Below are positions 1-12,251 of a DNA stretch of 64,000 bases, piece by piece (the stretch's first letter is position 1; every line of letters starts with the position of its first letter). The stretch is from Hippasteria phrygiana (lineage: Eukaryota; Echinodermata; Asteroidea; Valvatida; Goniasteridae). Below the pieces are notes generated by a model that did not search any database, was not told the origin of the DNA, and saw only the letters and a program-made list of their open reading frames with translations. The position numbers were made by a program, and so were the translations under genes. The stretch is from NCBI GenBank assembly GCA_037893225.1, contig JAZGUH010000323.1, positions 1,240,001 to 1,304,000 of the forward strand, given 5' to 3'.

Positions 1-36
1 CCTGGGGTATGACTTGCTTTACTCATTCATAATTGC
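1..36 (+). repeat. Partial satellite monomer at left edge (tail only)
   Basis: This is the last 36 bp of a monomer whose head lies outside the window. It carries the one-G loss (ggggtatgac instead of ggggtatggac) and is followed by a monomer with 13t and 19a, as every other G-loss monomer is. It shows that the array continues to the left. Confidence 0.95.
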
Positions 37-2818
37 ATGAAATATCAATCAAATACAGTAATTTTGACATGTATGGATAGCTTAGATTTGGCGCTACATG
101 TTGCAATTATCGGCGACTTCTTAGAGTTAACACTTGTGGAGAAAATTCAAACCTCGCAATGTTTATTTTCTTTCCGGCCAACATCTGTGTACATATTACC
201 GTCTATTTATTGCTCCATGCATGTCAAATTCCCTGGGGTATGGACTTGCTTTATTCATTCATAATTTCATGAAATATCAACCAAATGCAGTAATTTTGAC
301 ATGTATGGATAGCTTAGATCTGGCGCTACATGTTGCAATCATCGGCGGCTTCCTAGAGTTAAAACTTGTGGAGAAAATTCAAACCTCGCAATGTTTATTT
401 TCTTTCCGGCCAACATCTGTGTACATATTACCGTCTATTTATTGCTCCATGCATGTCAAATTCCCTGGGGAATGGACTTGCTTTATTCATTCATAATTGC
501 ATGAAATATCAACCAAATGCAGTAATTTTGACATGTATGGATAGCTTAGATCTGGCGCTACATGTTGCAATCATCGGCGGCTTCTTAGAGTTCAAACTTG
601 TGGAGAAAATTCAAACATCGCAATGTTTATTTTCTTTCCGGCCAACATCTGTGTGCATATTACCTTCTATTTATTGCTCCATGCCTGTCAAATTCCCTGG
701 GGTATGACTTGCTTTACTCATTCATAATTGCATGAAATATCAATCAAATACAGTAATTTTGACTTGTATGGATAGCTTAGATTTGGCGCTACATGTTGCA
801 ATTATCGGCGGCTTCTTAGAGTTAACACTTGTGGAGAAAATTCAAACCTCGCCATGTTTATTTTCTTTCCGGCCAACATCTGTGTACATATTACCTTCTA
901 TTTATTGCTCCATGCCTGTCAAATTCCCTGGGGTATGGACTCGCTTTACTCATTCATAATTGCATGAAATATCAACCAAATGCAGTAATTTTGACATGTA
1001 TGTATAGCTTAGATCTGGCGCTACATGTTGCAATCATCGGCGGCTTCCTAGAGTTAAAACTTGTGGAGAAAATTCAAACCTCGCAATGTTTATTTTCTTT
1101 CCGGCCAACATCTGTGTGCATATTACCTTCTATTTATTGCTCCATGCCTGTCAAATTCCCTGGGGTATGGACTTGCTTTACTCATTCATAATTGCATGAA
1201 ATATCAACCAAATGCAGTAATTTTGACATGTATGGATAGCGTAGATCTGGCGCTACATGTTGCAATCATCGGCGGCTTCTTAGAGTTCAAACTTGTGGAG
1301 AAAATTCAAACCTCGCCATGTTTATTTTCTTTCCGGCCAACATCTGTGTACATATTACCGTCTATTTATTGCTCCATGCATGTCAAATTCCCTGGGGTAT
1401 GGACTTGCTTTACTCATTCATAATTGCATGAAATATAAACCAAATGCAGTAATTTTGACATGTATGTATAGCTTAGATCTGGCGCTACATGTTGCAATCA
1501 TCGGCGGCTTCCTAGAGTTAAAACTTGTGGAGAAAATTAAAACCTCGCAATGTTTATTTTCTTTCCGGCCAACATCTGTGTACATATTACCTTCTATTTA
1601 TTGCTCCATGCATGTCAAATTCCCTGGGGTATGGACTTGCTTTACTCATTCATAATTGCATGAAATATCAACCAAATGCAGTAATTTTGACATGTATGTA
1701 TAGCTTAGATCTGGCGCTACATGTTGCAATTATCGGCCGCTTCTTAGAGTTAACACTTGTGGAGAAAATTCAAACCTCGCAATGTTTATTTTCTTTCCGG
1801 CCAACATCTGTGTGCATATTACCTTTTATTTATTGCTCAATGCCTGTCAAATTCCCTGGGGTATGGACTTGCTTTACTCATTCATAATTGCATGAAATAT
1901 CAACCAAATGAAGTAATTTTGACATGTATGGATAGCTTAGATCTGGCGCTACATGTTGCAATTATCGGCGGCTTCTTAGAGTTAAAACTTGTGGAGAAAA
2001 TTCAAACCTCGCAATGTTTATTTTCTTTCCGGCCAACATCTGTATACATAGTACCTTCTATTTATTGCTCCATGCCTGTCAAATTCCCTGGGGTATGACT
2101 TGCTTTACTCATTCATAATTGCATGAAATATCAATCAAATACAGTAATTTTGACATGTATGGATAGCTTAGATCTGGCGCTACATGTTGCAATCATCGGC
2201 GGCTTCCTAGAGTTAAAACTTGTGGAGAAAATTCAAACCTCGCAATGTTTATTTTCTTTCCGGCCAACATCTGTGTACATGTTACCGTCTATTTATTGCT
2301 CCATGCATGTCAAATTCCCTGGGGTATGGACTTGCTTTACTCATTCATAATTGCATGAAATATCAACCAAATTCAGTAATTTTGACATGTATGGATAGCT
2401 TAGATCTGGCGCTACATGTTGCAATCATCGGCGGCTTCCTAGAGTTCAAACTTGTGGAGAAAATTCAAACCTCGCCATGTTTATTTTCTTTCCGGCCAAC
2501 ATCTGTGTACATATTACCGTCTATTTATTGCTCCATGCATGTCAAATTCCCTGGGGTATGGACTTGCTTTACTCATTCATAATTGCATGAAATATCAACC
2601 AAATGAAGTAATTTTGACATGTATGTATAGCTTAGATCTGGCGCTACATGTTGCAATCATCGGCGGCTTCCTAGAGTTAAAACTTGTGGAGAAAATTCAA
2701 ACCTCGCAATGTTTATTTTCTTTCCGGCCAACATCTGTGTACATATTACCTTCTATTTATTGCTCCATGCATGTCAAATTCCCTGGGGTATGGACTTGCT
2801 TTATTCATTCATAATTTC
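37..2818 (+). repeat. Irregular left segment, 12 monomers
   Basis: The order is S (with 80a), an N-like monomer without the 98c/145c marks, G-, an S/T-like chimera, C, V, K, X, W, a monomer with S-type head, a D-like monomer and E. Changes seen nowhere else in the window cluster here: 471 (t to a), 617 (c to a), 764 (a to t), 1539 (c to a), 2281 (a to g) and 2373 (g to t). The next 20 kb shows almost none. The segment does not fit either higher-order unit cleanly. Its first monomer, with the rare 80a mark, matches the monomer at 40866. Confidence 0.8.
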
Positions 2819-5138
2819 ATGAAATATCAACCAAATGCAGTAATTTTGACATGTATGGATAGCTTAGATCTGGCGCTACATGTTGCAATCATCGGCGGCT
2901 TCCTAGAGTTAAAACCTGTGGAGAAAATTCAAACCTCGCAATGTTTATTTTCTTTCCGGCCACCATCTGTGTACATATTACCGTCTATTTATTGCTCCAT
3001 GCATGTCAAATTCCCTGGGGTATGGACTTGCTTTACTCATTCATAATTGCATGAAATATCAACCAAATGCAGTAATTTTGACATGTATGTATAGCTTAGA
3101 TCTGGCGCTACATGTTGCAATCATCGGCGGCTTCCTAGAGTTAAAACTTGTGGAGAAAATTCAAACCTCGCAATGTTTATTTTCTTTCCGGCCAACATCT
3201 GTGTGCATATTACCTTCTATTTATTGCTCCATGCCTGTCAAATTCCCTGGGGTATGGACTTGCTTTACTCATTCATAATTGCATGAAATATCAACCAAAT
3301 GCAGTAATTTTGACATGTATGGATAGCGTAGATCTGGCGCTACATGTTGCAATCATCGGCGGCTTCTTAGAGTTCAAACTTGTGGAGAAAATTCAAACCT
3401 CGCCATGTTTATTTTCTTTCCGGCCAACATCTGTGTACATATTACCGTCTATTTATTGCTCCATGCATGTCAAATTCCCTGGGGTATGGACTTGCTTTAC
3501 TCATTCATAATTGCATGAAATATCAACCAAATGCAGTAATTTTGACATGTATGTATAGCTTAGATCTGGCGCTACATGTTGCAATCATCGGCGGCTTCCT
3601 AGAGTTAAAACTTGTGGAGAAAATTCAAACCTCGCAATGTTTATTTTCTTTCCGGCCAACATCTGTGTACATATTACCGTCTATTTATTGCTCCATGCAT
3701 GTCAAATTCCCTGGGGTATGGACTCGCTTTACTCATTCATAATTGCATGAAATATCAACCAAATGCAGTAATTTTGACATGTATGTATAGCTTAGATCTG
3801 GCGCTACATGTTGCAATCATCGGCGGCTTCTTAGAGTTCAAACTTGTGGAGAAAATTCAAACCTCGCAATGTTTATTTTCTTTCCGGCCAACATCTGTGT
3901 GCATATTACCTTCTATTTATTGCTCCATGCCTGTCAAATTCCCTGGGGTATGGACTTGCTTTACTCATTCATAATTGCATGAAATATCAACCAAATGCAG
4001 TAATTTTGACATGTATGGATAGCGTAGATCTGGCGCTACATGTTGCAATCATCGGCGGCTTCTTAGAGTTCAAACTTGTGGAGAAAATTCAAACCTCGCC
4101 ATGTTTATTTTCTTTCCGGCCAACATCTGTGTACATATTACCGTCTATTTATTGCTCCATGCATGTCAAATTCCCTGGGGTATGGACTTGCTTTACTCAT
4201 TCATAATTGCATGAAATATCAACCAAATGCAGTAATTTTGACATGTATGTATAGCTTAGATCTGGCGCTACATGTTGCAATCATCGGCGGCTTCCTAGAG
4301 TTAAAACTTGTGGAGAAAATTCAAACCTCGCCATGTTTATTTTCTTTCCGGCCAACATCTGTGTACATATTACCGTCTATTTATTGCTCCATGCATGTCA
4401 AATTCCCTGGGGTATGGACTTGCTTTACTCATTCATAATTGCATGAAATATAAACCAAATGCAGTAATTTTGACATGTATGTATAGCTTAGATCTGGCGC
4501 TACATGTTGCAATCATCGGCGGCTTCCTAGAGTTAAAACTTGTGGAGAAAATTCAAACCTCGCAATGTTTATTTTCTTTCCGGCCAACATCTGTGTACAT
4601 ATTACCTTCTATTTATTGCTCCATGCATGTCAAATTCCCTGGGGTATGGACTTGCTTTATTCATTCATAATTGCATGAAATATCAACCAAATGCAGTAAT
4701 TTTGACATGTATGGATAGCTTAGATCTGGCGCTACATGTTGCAATCATCGGCGGCTTCCTAGAGTTCAAACTTGTGGAGAAAATTCAAACCTCGCCATGT
4801 TTATTTTCTTTCCGGCCAACATCTGCGTACATATTACCGTCTATTTATTGCTCCATGCATGTCAAATTCCCTGGGGTATGGACTTGCTTTACTCATTCAT
4901 AATTGCATGAAATATCAACCAAATGAAGTAATTTTGACATGTATGTATAGCTTAGATCTGGCGCTACATGTTGCAATCATCGGCGGCTTCCTAGAGTTAA
5001 AACTTGTGGAGAAAATTCAAACCTCGCAATGTTTATTTTCTTTCCGGCCAACATCTGTGTACATATTACCTTCTATTTATTGCTCCATGCATGTCAAATT
5101 CCCTGGGGTATGGACTTGCTTTATTCATTCATAATTTC
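2819..5138 (+). repeat. Higher-order unit alpha, copy 1 (10-mer, 2,320 bp)
   Basis: The monomer order is N C V R F V P K DA E. The same order recurs at 8386 and 15345. This copy lacks the taG mark (monomer position 228 a to g) that the F monomers of the other two copies carry, so it belongs to a slightly different lineage. The R monomer at 3515 is itself a chimera of I and S heads and tails. Confidence 0.85.
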
Positions 5139-5602
5139 ATGAAATATCAACCAAATGCAGTAATTTTGACATGTATGGATAGCTTAGATCTGGCGCTACA
5201 TGTTGCAATCATCGGCGGCTTCCTAGAGTTCAAACTTGTGGAGAAAATTCAAACCTCGCCATGTTTATTTTCTTTCCGGCCAACATCTGTGTACATATTA
5301 CCGTCTATTTATTGCTCCATGCATGTCAAATTCCCTGGGGTATGGACTTGCTTTACTCATTCATAATTGCATGAAATATCAACCAAATGAAGTAATTTTG
5401 ACATGTATGTATAGCTTAGATCTGGCGCTACATGTTGCAATCATCGGCGGCTTCCTAGAGTTAAAACTTGTGGAGAAAATTCAAACCTCGCAATGTTTAT
5501 TTTCTTTCCGGCCAACATCTGTGTACATATTACCTTCTATTTATTGCTCCATGCATGTCAAATTCCCTGGGGTATGGACTTGCTTTATTCATTCATAATT
5601 TC
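5139..5602 (+). repeat. Two-monomer insert D-E
   Basis: A D monomer (5139) and an E monomer (5371) lie between alpha copy 1 and beta copy 1. The pair repeats the D-E step that ends neighbouring units. A D-E pair also lengthens the 13-mer units at 25-34 kb. The simplest reading is an in-register dimer duplication. Confidence 0.75.
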
Positions 5603-8385
5603 ATGAAATATCAACCAAATGCAGTAATTTTGACATGTATGGATAGCTTAGATCTGGCGCTACATGTTGCAATCATCGGCGGCTTCCTAGAGTTAAAACC
5701 TGTGGAGAAAATTCAAACCTCGCAATGTTTATTTTCTTTCCGGCCACCATCTGTGTACATATTACCGTCTATTTATTGCTCCATGCATGTCAAATTCCCT
5801 GGGGTATGGACTTGCTTTACTCATTCATAATTGCATGAAATATAAACCAAATGCAGTAATTTTGACATGTATGTATAGCTTAGATCTGGCGCTACATGTT
5901 GCAATCATCGGCGGCTTCCTAGAGTTAAAACTTGTGGAGAAAATTCAAACCTCGCAATGTTTATTTTCTTTCCGGCCAACATCTGTGTGCATATTACCTT
6001 CTATTTATTGCTCCATGCCTGTCAAATTCCCTGGGGTATGGACTTGCTTTACTCATTCATAATTGCATGAAATATCAACCAAATGCAGTAATTTTGACAT
6101 GTATGGATAGCGTAGATCTGGCGCTACATGTTGCAATCATCGGCGGCTTCTTAGAGTTCAAACTTGTGGAGAAAATTCAAACCTCGCCATGTTTATTTTC
6201 TTTCCGGCCAACATCTGTGTACATATTACCGTCTATTTATTGCTCCATGCATGTCAAATTCCCTGGGGTATGGACTTGCTTTACTCATTCATAATTGCAT
6301 GAAATATCAACCAAATGCAGTAATTTTGACATGTATGTATAGCTTAGATCTGGCGCTACATGTTGCAATCATCGGCGGCTTCCTAGAGTTAAAACTTGTG
6401 GAGAAAATTCAAACCTCGCAATGTTTATTTTCTTTCCGGCCACCATCTTTGTACATATTACCGTCTATTTATTGCTCCATGCATGTCAAATTCCCTGGGG
6501 TATGGACTTGCTTTACTCATTCATAATTGCATGAAATATCAACCAAATGCAGTAATTTTGACATGTATGTATAGCTTAGATCTGGCGCTACATGTTGCAA
6601 TTATCGGCCGCTTCTTAGAGTTAACACTTGTGGAGAAAATTCAAACCTCGCAATGTTTATTTTCTTTCCGGCCAACATCTGTGTGCATATTACCTTTTAT
6701 TTATTGCTCAATGCCTGTCAAATTCCCTGGGGTATGGACTTGCTTTACTCATTCATAATTGCATGAAATATCAACCAAATGAAGTAATTTTGACATGTAT
6801 GGATAGCTTAGATCTGGCGCTACATGTTGCAATTATCGGCGGCTTCTTAGAGTTAAAACTTGTGGAGAAAATTCAAACCTCGCAATGTTTATTTTCTTTC
6901 CGGCCAACATCTGTATACATAGTACCTTCTATTTATTGCTCCATGCCTGTCAAATTCCCTGGGGTATGACTTGCTTTACTCATTCATAATTGCATGAAAT
7001 ATCAATCAAATACAGTAATTTTGACATGTATGGATAGCTTAGATCTGGCGCTACATGTTGCAATCATCGGCGGCTTCCTAGAGTTCAAACTTGTGGAGAA
7101 AATTCAAACCTCGCCATGTTTATTTTCTTTCCGGCCAACATCTGTGTACATATTACCTTCTATTTATTGCTCCATGCCTGTCAAATTCCCTGGGGTATGG
7201 ACTCGCTTTACTCTTTCATAATTGCATGAAATATCAACCAAATGCAGTAATTTTGACATGTATGTATAGCTTAGATCTGGCGCTACATGTTGCAATCATC
7301 GGCGGCTTCCTAGAGTTAAAACTTGTGGAGAAAATTCAAACCTCGCAATGTTTATTTTCTTTCCGGCCAACATCTGTGTGCATATTACCTTCTATTTATT
7401 GCTCCATGCCTGTCAAATTCCCTGGGGTATGGACTTGCTTTACTCATTCATAATTGCATGAAATATCAACCAAATGCAGTAATTTTGACATGTATGGATA
7501 GCGTAGATCTGGCGCTACATGTTGCAATCATCGGCGGCTTCTTAGAGTTCAAACTTGTGGAGAAAATTCAAACCTCGCCATGTTTATTTTCTTTCCGGCC
7601 AACATCTGTGTACATATTACCGTCTATTTATTGCTCCATGCATGTCAAATTCCCTGGGGTATGGACTTGCTTTACTCATTCATAATTGCATGAAATATAA
7701 ACCAAATGCAGTAATTTTGACATGTATGTATAGCTTAGATCTGGCGCTACATGTTGCAATCATCGGCGGCTTCCTAGAGTTAAAACTTGTGGAGAAAATT
7801 CAAACCTCGCAATGTTTATTTTCTTTCCGGCCAACATCTGTGTACATATTACCTTCTATTTATTGCTCCATGCATGTCAAATTCCCTGGGGTATGGACTT
7901 GCTTTATTCATTCATAATTGCATGAAATATCAACCAAATGCAGTAATTTTGACATGTATGGATAGCTTAGATCTGGCGCTACATGTTGCAATCATCGGCG
8001 GCTTCCTAGAGTTCAAACTTGTGGAGAAAATTCAAACCTCGCCATGTTTATTTTCTTTCCGGCCAACATCTGTGTACATATTACCGTCTATTTATTGCTC
8101 CATGCATGTCAAATTCCCTGGGGTATGGACTTGCTTTACTCATTCATAATTGCATGAAATATCAACCAAATGAAGTAATTTTGACATGTATGTATAGCTT
8201 AGATCTGGCGCTACATGTTGCAATCATCGGCGGCTTCCTAGAGTTAAAACTTGTGGAGAAAATTCAAACCTCGCAATGTTTATTTTCTTTCCGGCCAACA
8301 TCTGTGTACATATTACCTTCTATTTATTGCTCCATGCATGTCAAATTCCCTGGGGTATGGACTTGCTTTATTCATTCATAATTTC
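5603..8385 (+). repeat. Higher-order unit beta, complete copy (12-mer, 2,783 bp)
   Basis: The order is N Kc V L X W T C V K D E. Its length is 12 x 232 minus the single G lost in W (6763-6993). It still has separate W and T monomers. Later beta units have the single chimera ET in their place, so this is probably the older arrangement. From 6783 onwards it is part of a 5.5-kb stretch that recurs 6,959 bp downstream. Confidence 0.83.
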
Positions 8386-11300
8386 ATGAAATATCAACCA
8401 AATGCAGTAATTTTGACATGTATGGATAGCTTAGATCTGGCGCTACATGTTGCAATCATCGGCGGCTTCCTAGAGTTAAAACCTGTGGAGAAAATTCAAA
8501 CCTCGCAATGTTTATTTTCTTTCCGGCCACCATCTGTGTACATATTACCGTCTATTTATTGCTCCATGCATGTCAAATTCCCTGGGGTATGGACTTGCTT
8601 TACTCATTCATAATTGCATGAAATATCAACCAAATGCAGTAATTTTGACATGTATGTATAGCTTAGATCTGGCGCTACATGTTGCAATCATCGGCGGCTT
8701 CCTAGAGTTAAAACTTGTGGAGAAAATTCAAACCTCGCAATGTTTATTTTCTTTCCGGCCAACATCTGTGTGCATATTACCTTCTATTTATTGCTCCATG
8801 CCTGTCAAATTCCCTGGGGTATGGACTTGCTTTACTCATTCATAATTGCATGAAATATCAACCAAATGCAGTAATTTTGACATGTATGGATAGCGTAGAT
8901 CTGGCGCTACATGTTGCAATCATCGGCGGCTTCTTAGAGTTCAAACTTGTGGAGAAAATTCAAACCTCGCCATGTTTATTTTCTTTCCGGCCAACATCTG
9001 TGTACATATTACCGTCTATTTATTGCTCCATGCATGTCAAATTCCCTGGGGTATGGACTTGCTTTACTCATTCATAATTGCATGAAATATCAACCAAATG
9101 CAGTAATTTTGACATGTATGTATAGCTTAGATCTGGCGCTACATGTTGCAATCATCGGCGGCTTCCTAGAGTTAAAACTTGTGGAGAAAATTCAAACCTC
9201 GCAATGTTTATTTTCTTTCCGGCCAACATCTGTGTACATATTACCGTCTATTTATTGCTCCATGCATGTCAAATTCCCTGGGGTATGGACTCGCTTTACT
9301 CATTCATAATTGCATGAAATATCAACCAAATGCAGTAATTTTGACATGTATGTATAGCTTAGATCTGGCGCTACATGTTGCAATCATCGGCGGCTTCTTA
9401 GAGTTCAAACTTGTGGAGAAAATTCAAACCTCGCAATGTTTATTTTCTTTCCGGCCAACATCTGTGTGCATATTACCTTCTATTTATTGCTCCATGCCTG
9501 TCAAATTCCCTGGGGTATGGACTTGCTTTACTCATTCATAGTTGCATGAAATATCAACCAAATGCAGTAATTTTGACATGTATGGATAGCGTAGATCTGG
9601 CGCTACATGTTGCAATCATCGGCGGCTTCTTAGAGTTCAAACTTGTGGAGAAAATTCAAACCTCGCCATGTTTATTTTCTTTCCGGCCAACATCTGTGTA
9701 CATATTACCGTCTATTTATTGCTCCATGCATGTCAAATTCCCTGGGGTATGGACTTGCTTTACTCATTCATAATTGCATGAAATATCAACCAAATGCAGT
9801 AATTTTGACATGTATGTATAGCTTAGATCTGGCGCTACATGTTGCAATCATCGGCGGCTTCCTAGAGTTAAAACTTGTGGAGAAAATTCAAACCTCGCCA
9901 TGTTTATTTTCTTTCCGGCCAACATCTGTGTACATATTACCGTCTATTTATTGCTCCATGCATGTCAAATTCCCTGGGGTATGGACTTGCTTTACTCATT
10001 CATAATTGCATGAAATATAAACCAAATGCAGTAATTTTGACATGTATGTATAGCTTAGATCTGGCGCTACATGTTGCAATCATCGGCGGCTTCCTAGAGT
10101 TAAAACTTGTGGAGAAAATTCAAACCTCGCAATGTTTATTTTCTTTCCGGCCAACATCTGTGTACATATTACCTTCTATTTATTGCTCCATGCATGTCAA
10201 ATTCCCTGGGGTATGGACTTGCTTTATTCATTCATAATTGCATGAAATATCAACCAAATGCAGTAATTTTGACATGTATGGATAGCTTAGATCTGGCGCT
10301 ACATGTTGCAATCATCGGCGGCTTCCTAGAGTTCAAACTTGTGGAGAAAATTCAAACCTCGCCATGTTTATTTTCTTTCCGGCCAACATCTGCGTACATA
10401 TTACCGTCTATTTATTGCTCCATGCATGTCAAATTCCCTGGGGTATGGACTTGCTTTACTCATTCATAATTGCATGAAATATCAACCAAATGAAGTAATT
10501 TTGACATGTATGTATAGCTTAGATCTGGCGCTACATGTTGCAATCATCGGCGGCTTCCTAGAGTTAAAACTTGTGGAGAAAATTCAAACCTCGCAATGTT
10601 TATTTTCTTTCCGGCCAACATCTGTGTACATATTACCTTCTATTTATTGCTCCATGCATGTCAAATTCCCTGGGGTATGGACTTGCTTTATTCATTCATA
10701 ATTTCATGAAATATCAACCAAATGCAGTAATTTTGACATGTATGGATAGCTTAGATCTGGCGCTACATGTTGCAATCATCGGCGGCTTCCTAGAGTTAAA
10801 ACCTGTGGAGAAAATTCAAACCTCGCAATGTTTATTTTCTTTCCGGCCACCATCTGTGTACATATTACCGTCTATTTATTGCTCCATGCATGTCAAATTC
10901 CCTGGGGTATGGACTTGCTTTACTCATTCATAATTGCATGAAATATAAACCAAATGCAGTAATTTTGACATGTATGTATAGCTTAGATCTGGCGCTACAT
11001 GTTGCAATCATCGGCGGCTTCCTAGAGTTAAAACTTGTGGAGAAAATTCAAACCTCGCAATGTTTATTTTCTTTCCGGCCAACATCTGTGTGCATATTAC
11101 CTTCTATTTATTGCTCCATGCCTGTCAAATTCCCTGGGGTATGGACTTGCTTTACTCATTCATAATTGCATGAAATATCAACCAAATGCAGTAATTTTGA
11201 CATGTATGGATAGCGTAGATCTGGCGCTACATGTTGCAATCATCGGCGGCTTCTTAGAGTTCAAACTTGTGGAGAAAATTCAAACCTCGCAATGTTTATT

Positions 11301-12251
11301 TTCTTTCCGGCCAACATCTGTGTACATATTACCGTCTATTTATTGCTCCATGCATGTCAAATTCCCTGGGGTATGGACTTGCTTTACTCATTCATAATTG
11401 CATGAAATATCAACCAAATGCAGTAATTTTGACATGTATGTATAGCTTAGATCTGGCGCTACATGTTGCAATCATCGGCGGCTTCCTAGAGTTAAAACTT
11501 GTGGAGAAAATTCAAACCTCGCAATGTTTATTTTCTTTCCGGCCACCATCTTTGTACATATTACCGTCTATTTATTGCTCCATGCATGTCAAATTCCCTG
11601 GGGTATGGACTTGCTTTACTCATTCATAATTGCATGAAATATCAACCAAATGCAGTAATTTTGACATGTATGTATAGCTTAGATCTGGCGCTACATGTTG
11701 CAATTATCGGCCGCTTCTTAGAGTTAACACTTGTGGAGAAAATTCAAACCTCGCAATGTTTATTTTCTTTCCGGCCAACATCTGTGTGCATATTACCTTT
11801 TATTTATTGCTCAATGCCTGTCAAATTCCCTGGGGTATGGACTTGCTTTACTCATTCATAATTGCATGAAATATCAACCAAATGAAGTAATTTTGACATG
11901 TATGGATAGCTTAGATCTGGCGCTACATGTTGCAATCATCGGCGGCTTCCTAGAGTTCAAACTTGTGGAGAAAATTCAAACCTCGCCATGTTTATTTTCT
12001 TTCCGGCCAACATCTGTGTACATATTACCTTCTATTTATTGCTCCATGCCTGTCAAATTCCCTGGGGTATGGACTCGCTTTACTCTTTCATAATTGCATG
12101 AAATATCAACCAAATGCAGTAATTTTGACATGTATGTATAGCTTAGATCTGGCGCTACATGTTGCAATCATCGGCGGCTTCCTAGAGTTAAAACTTGTGG
12201 AGAAAATTCAAACCTCGCAATGTTTATTTTCTTTCCGGCCAACATCTGTGT
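6783..12251 (+). repeat. 5.47-kb duplicated stretch, left copy
   Basis: This stretch shows the same monomer order and the same class marks as 13742-19210, at a constant offset of 6,959 bp (30 monomers). The left limit is set by monomer position 20 (a at 6782, c at 13741). The right limit is set by monomer position 155 (a at 12252, g at 19211). Inside it I noticed no difference at any diagnostic site, including the tag mark and the 152c mark. Silent positions were not all compared base by base. Confidence 0.8.
8386..10705 (+). repeat. Higher-order unit alpha, copy 2 (10-mer)
   Basis: The order is N C V R F V P K DA E, as at 2819. The F monomer (9314) ends in tag instead of taa, with the g at 9541. 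This mark is shared with F monomers at 12794 (g at 13021) and 16273 (g at 16500). Confidence 0.85.
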
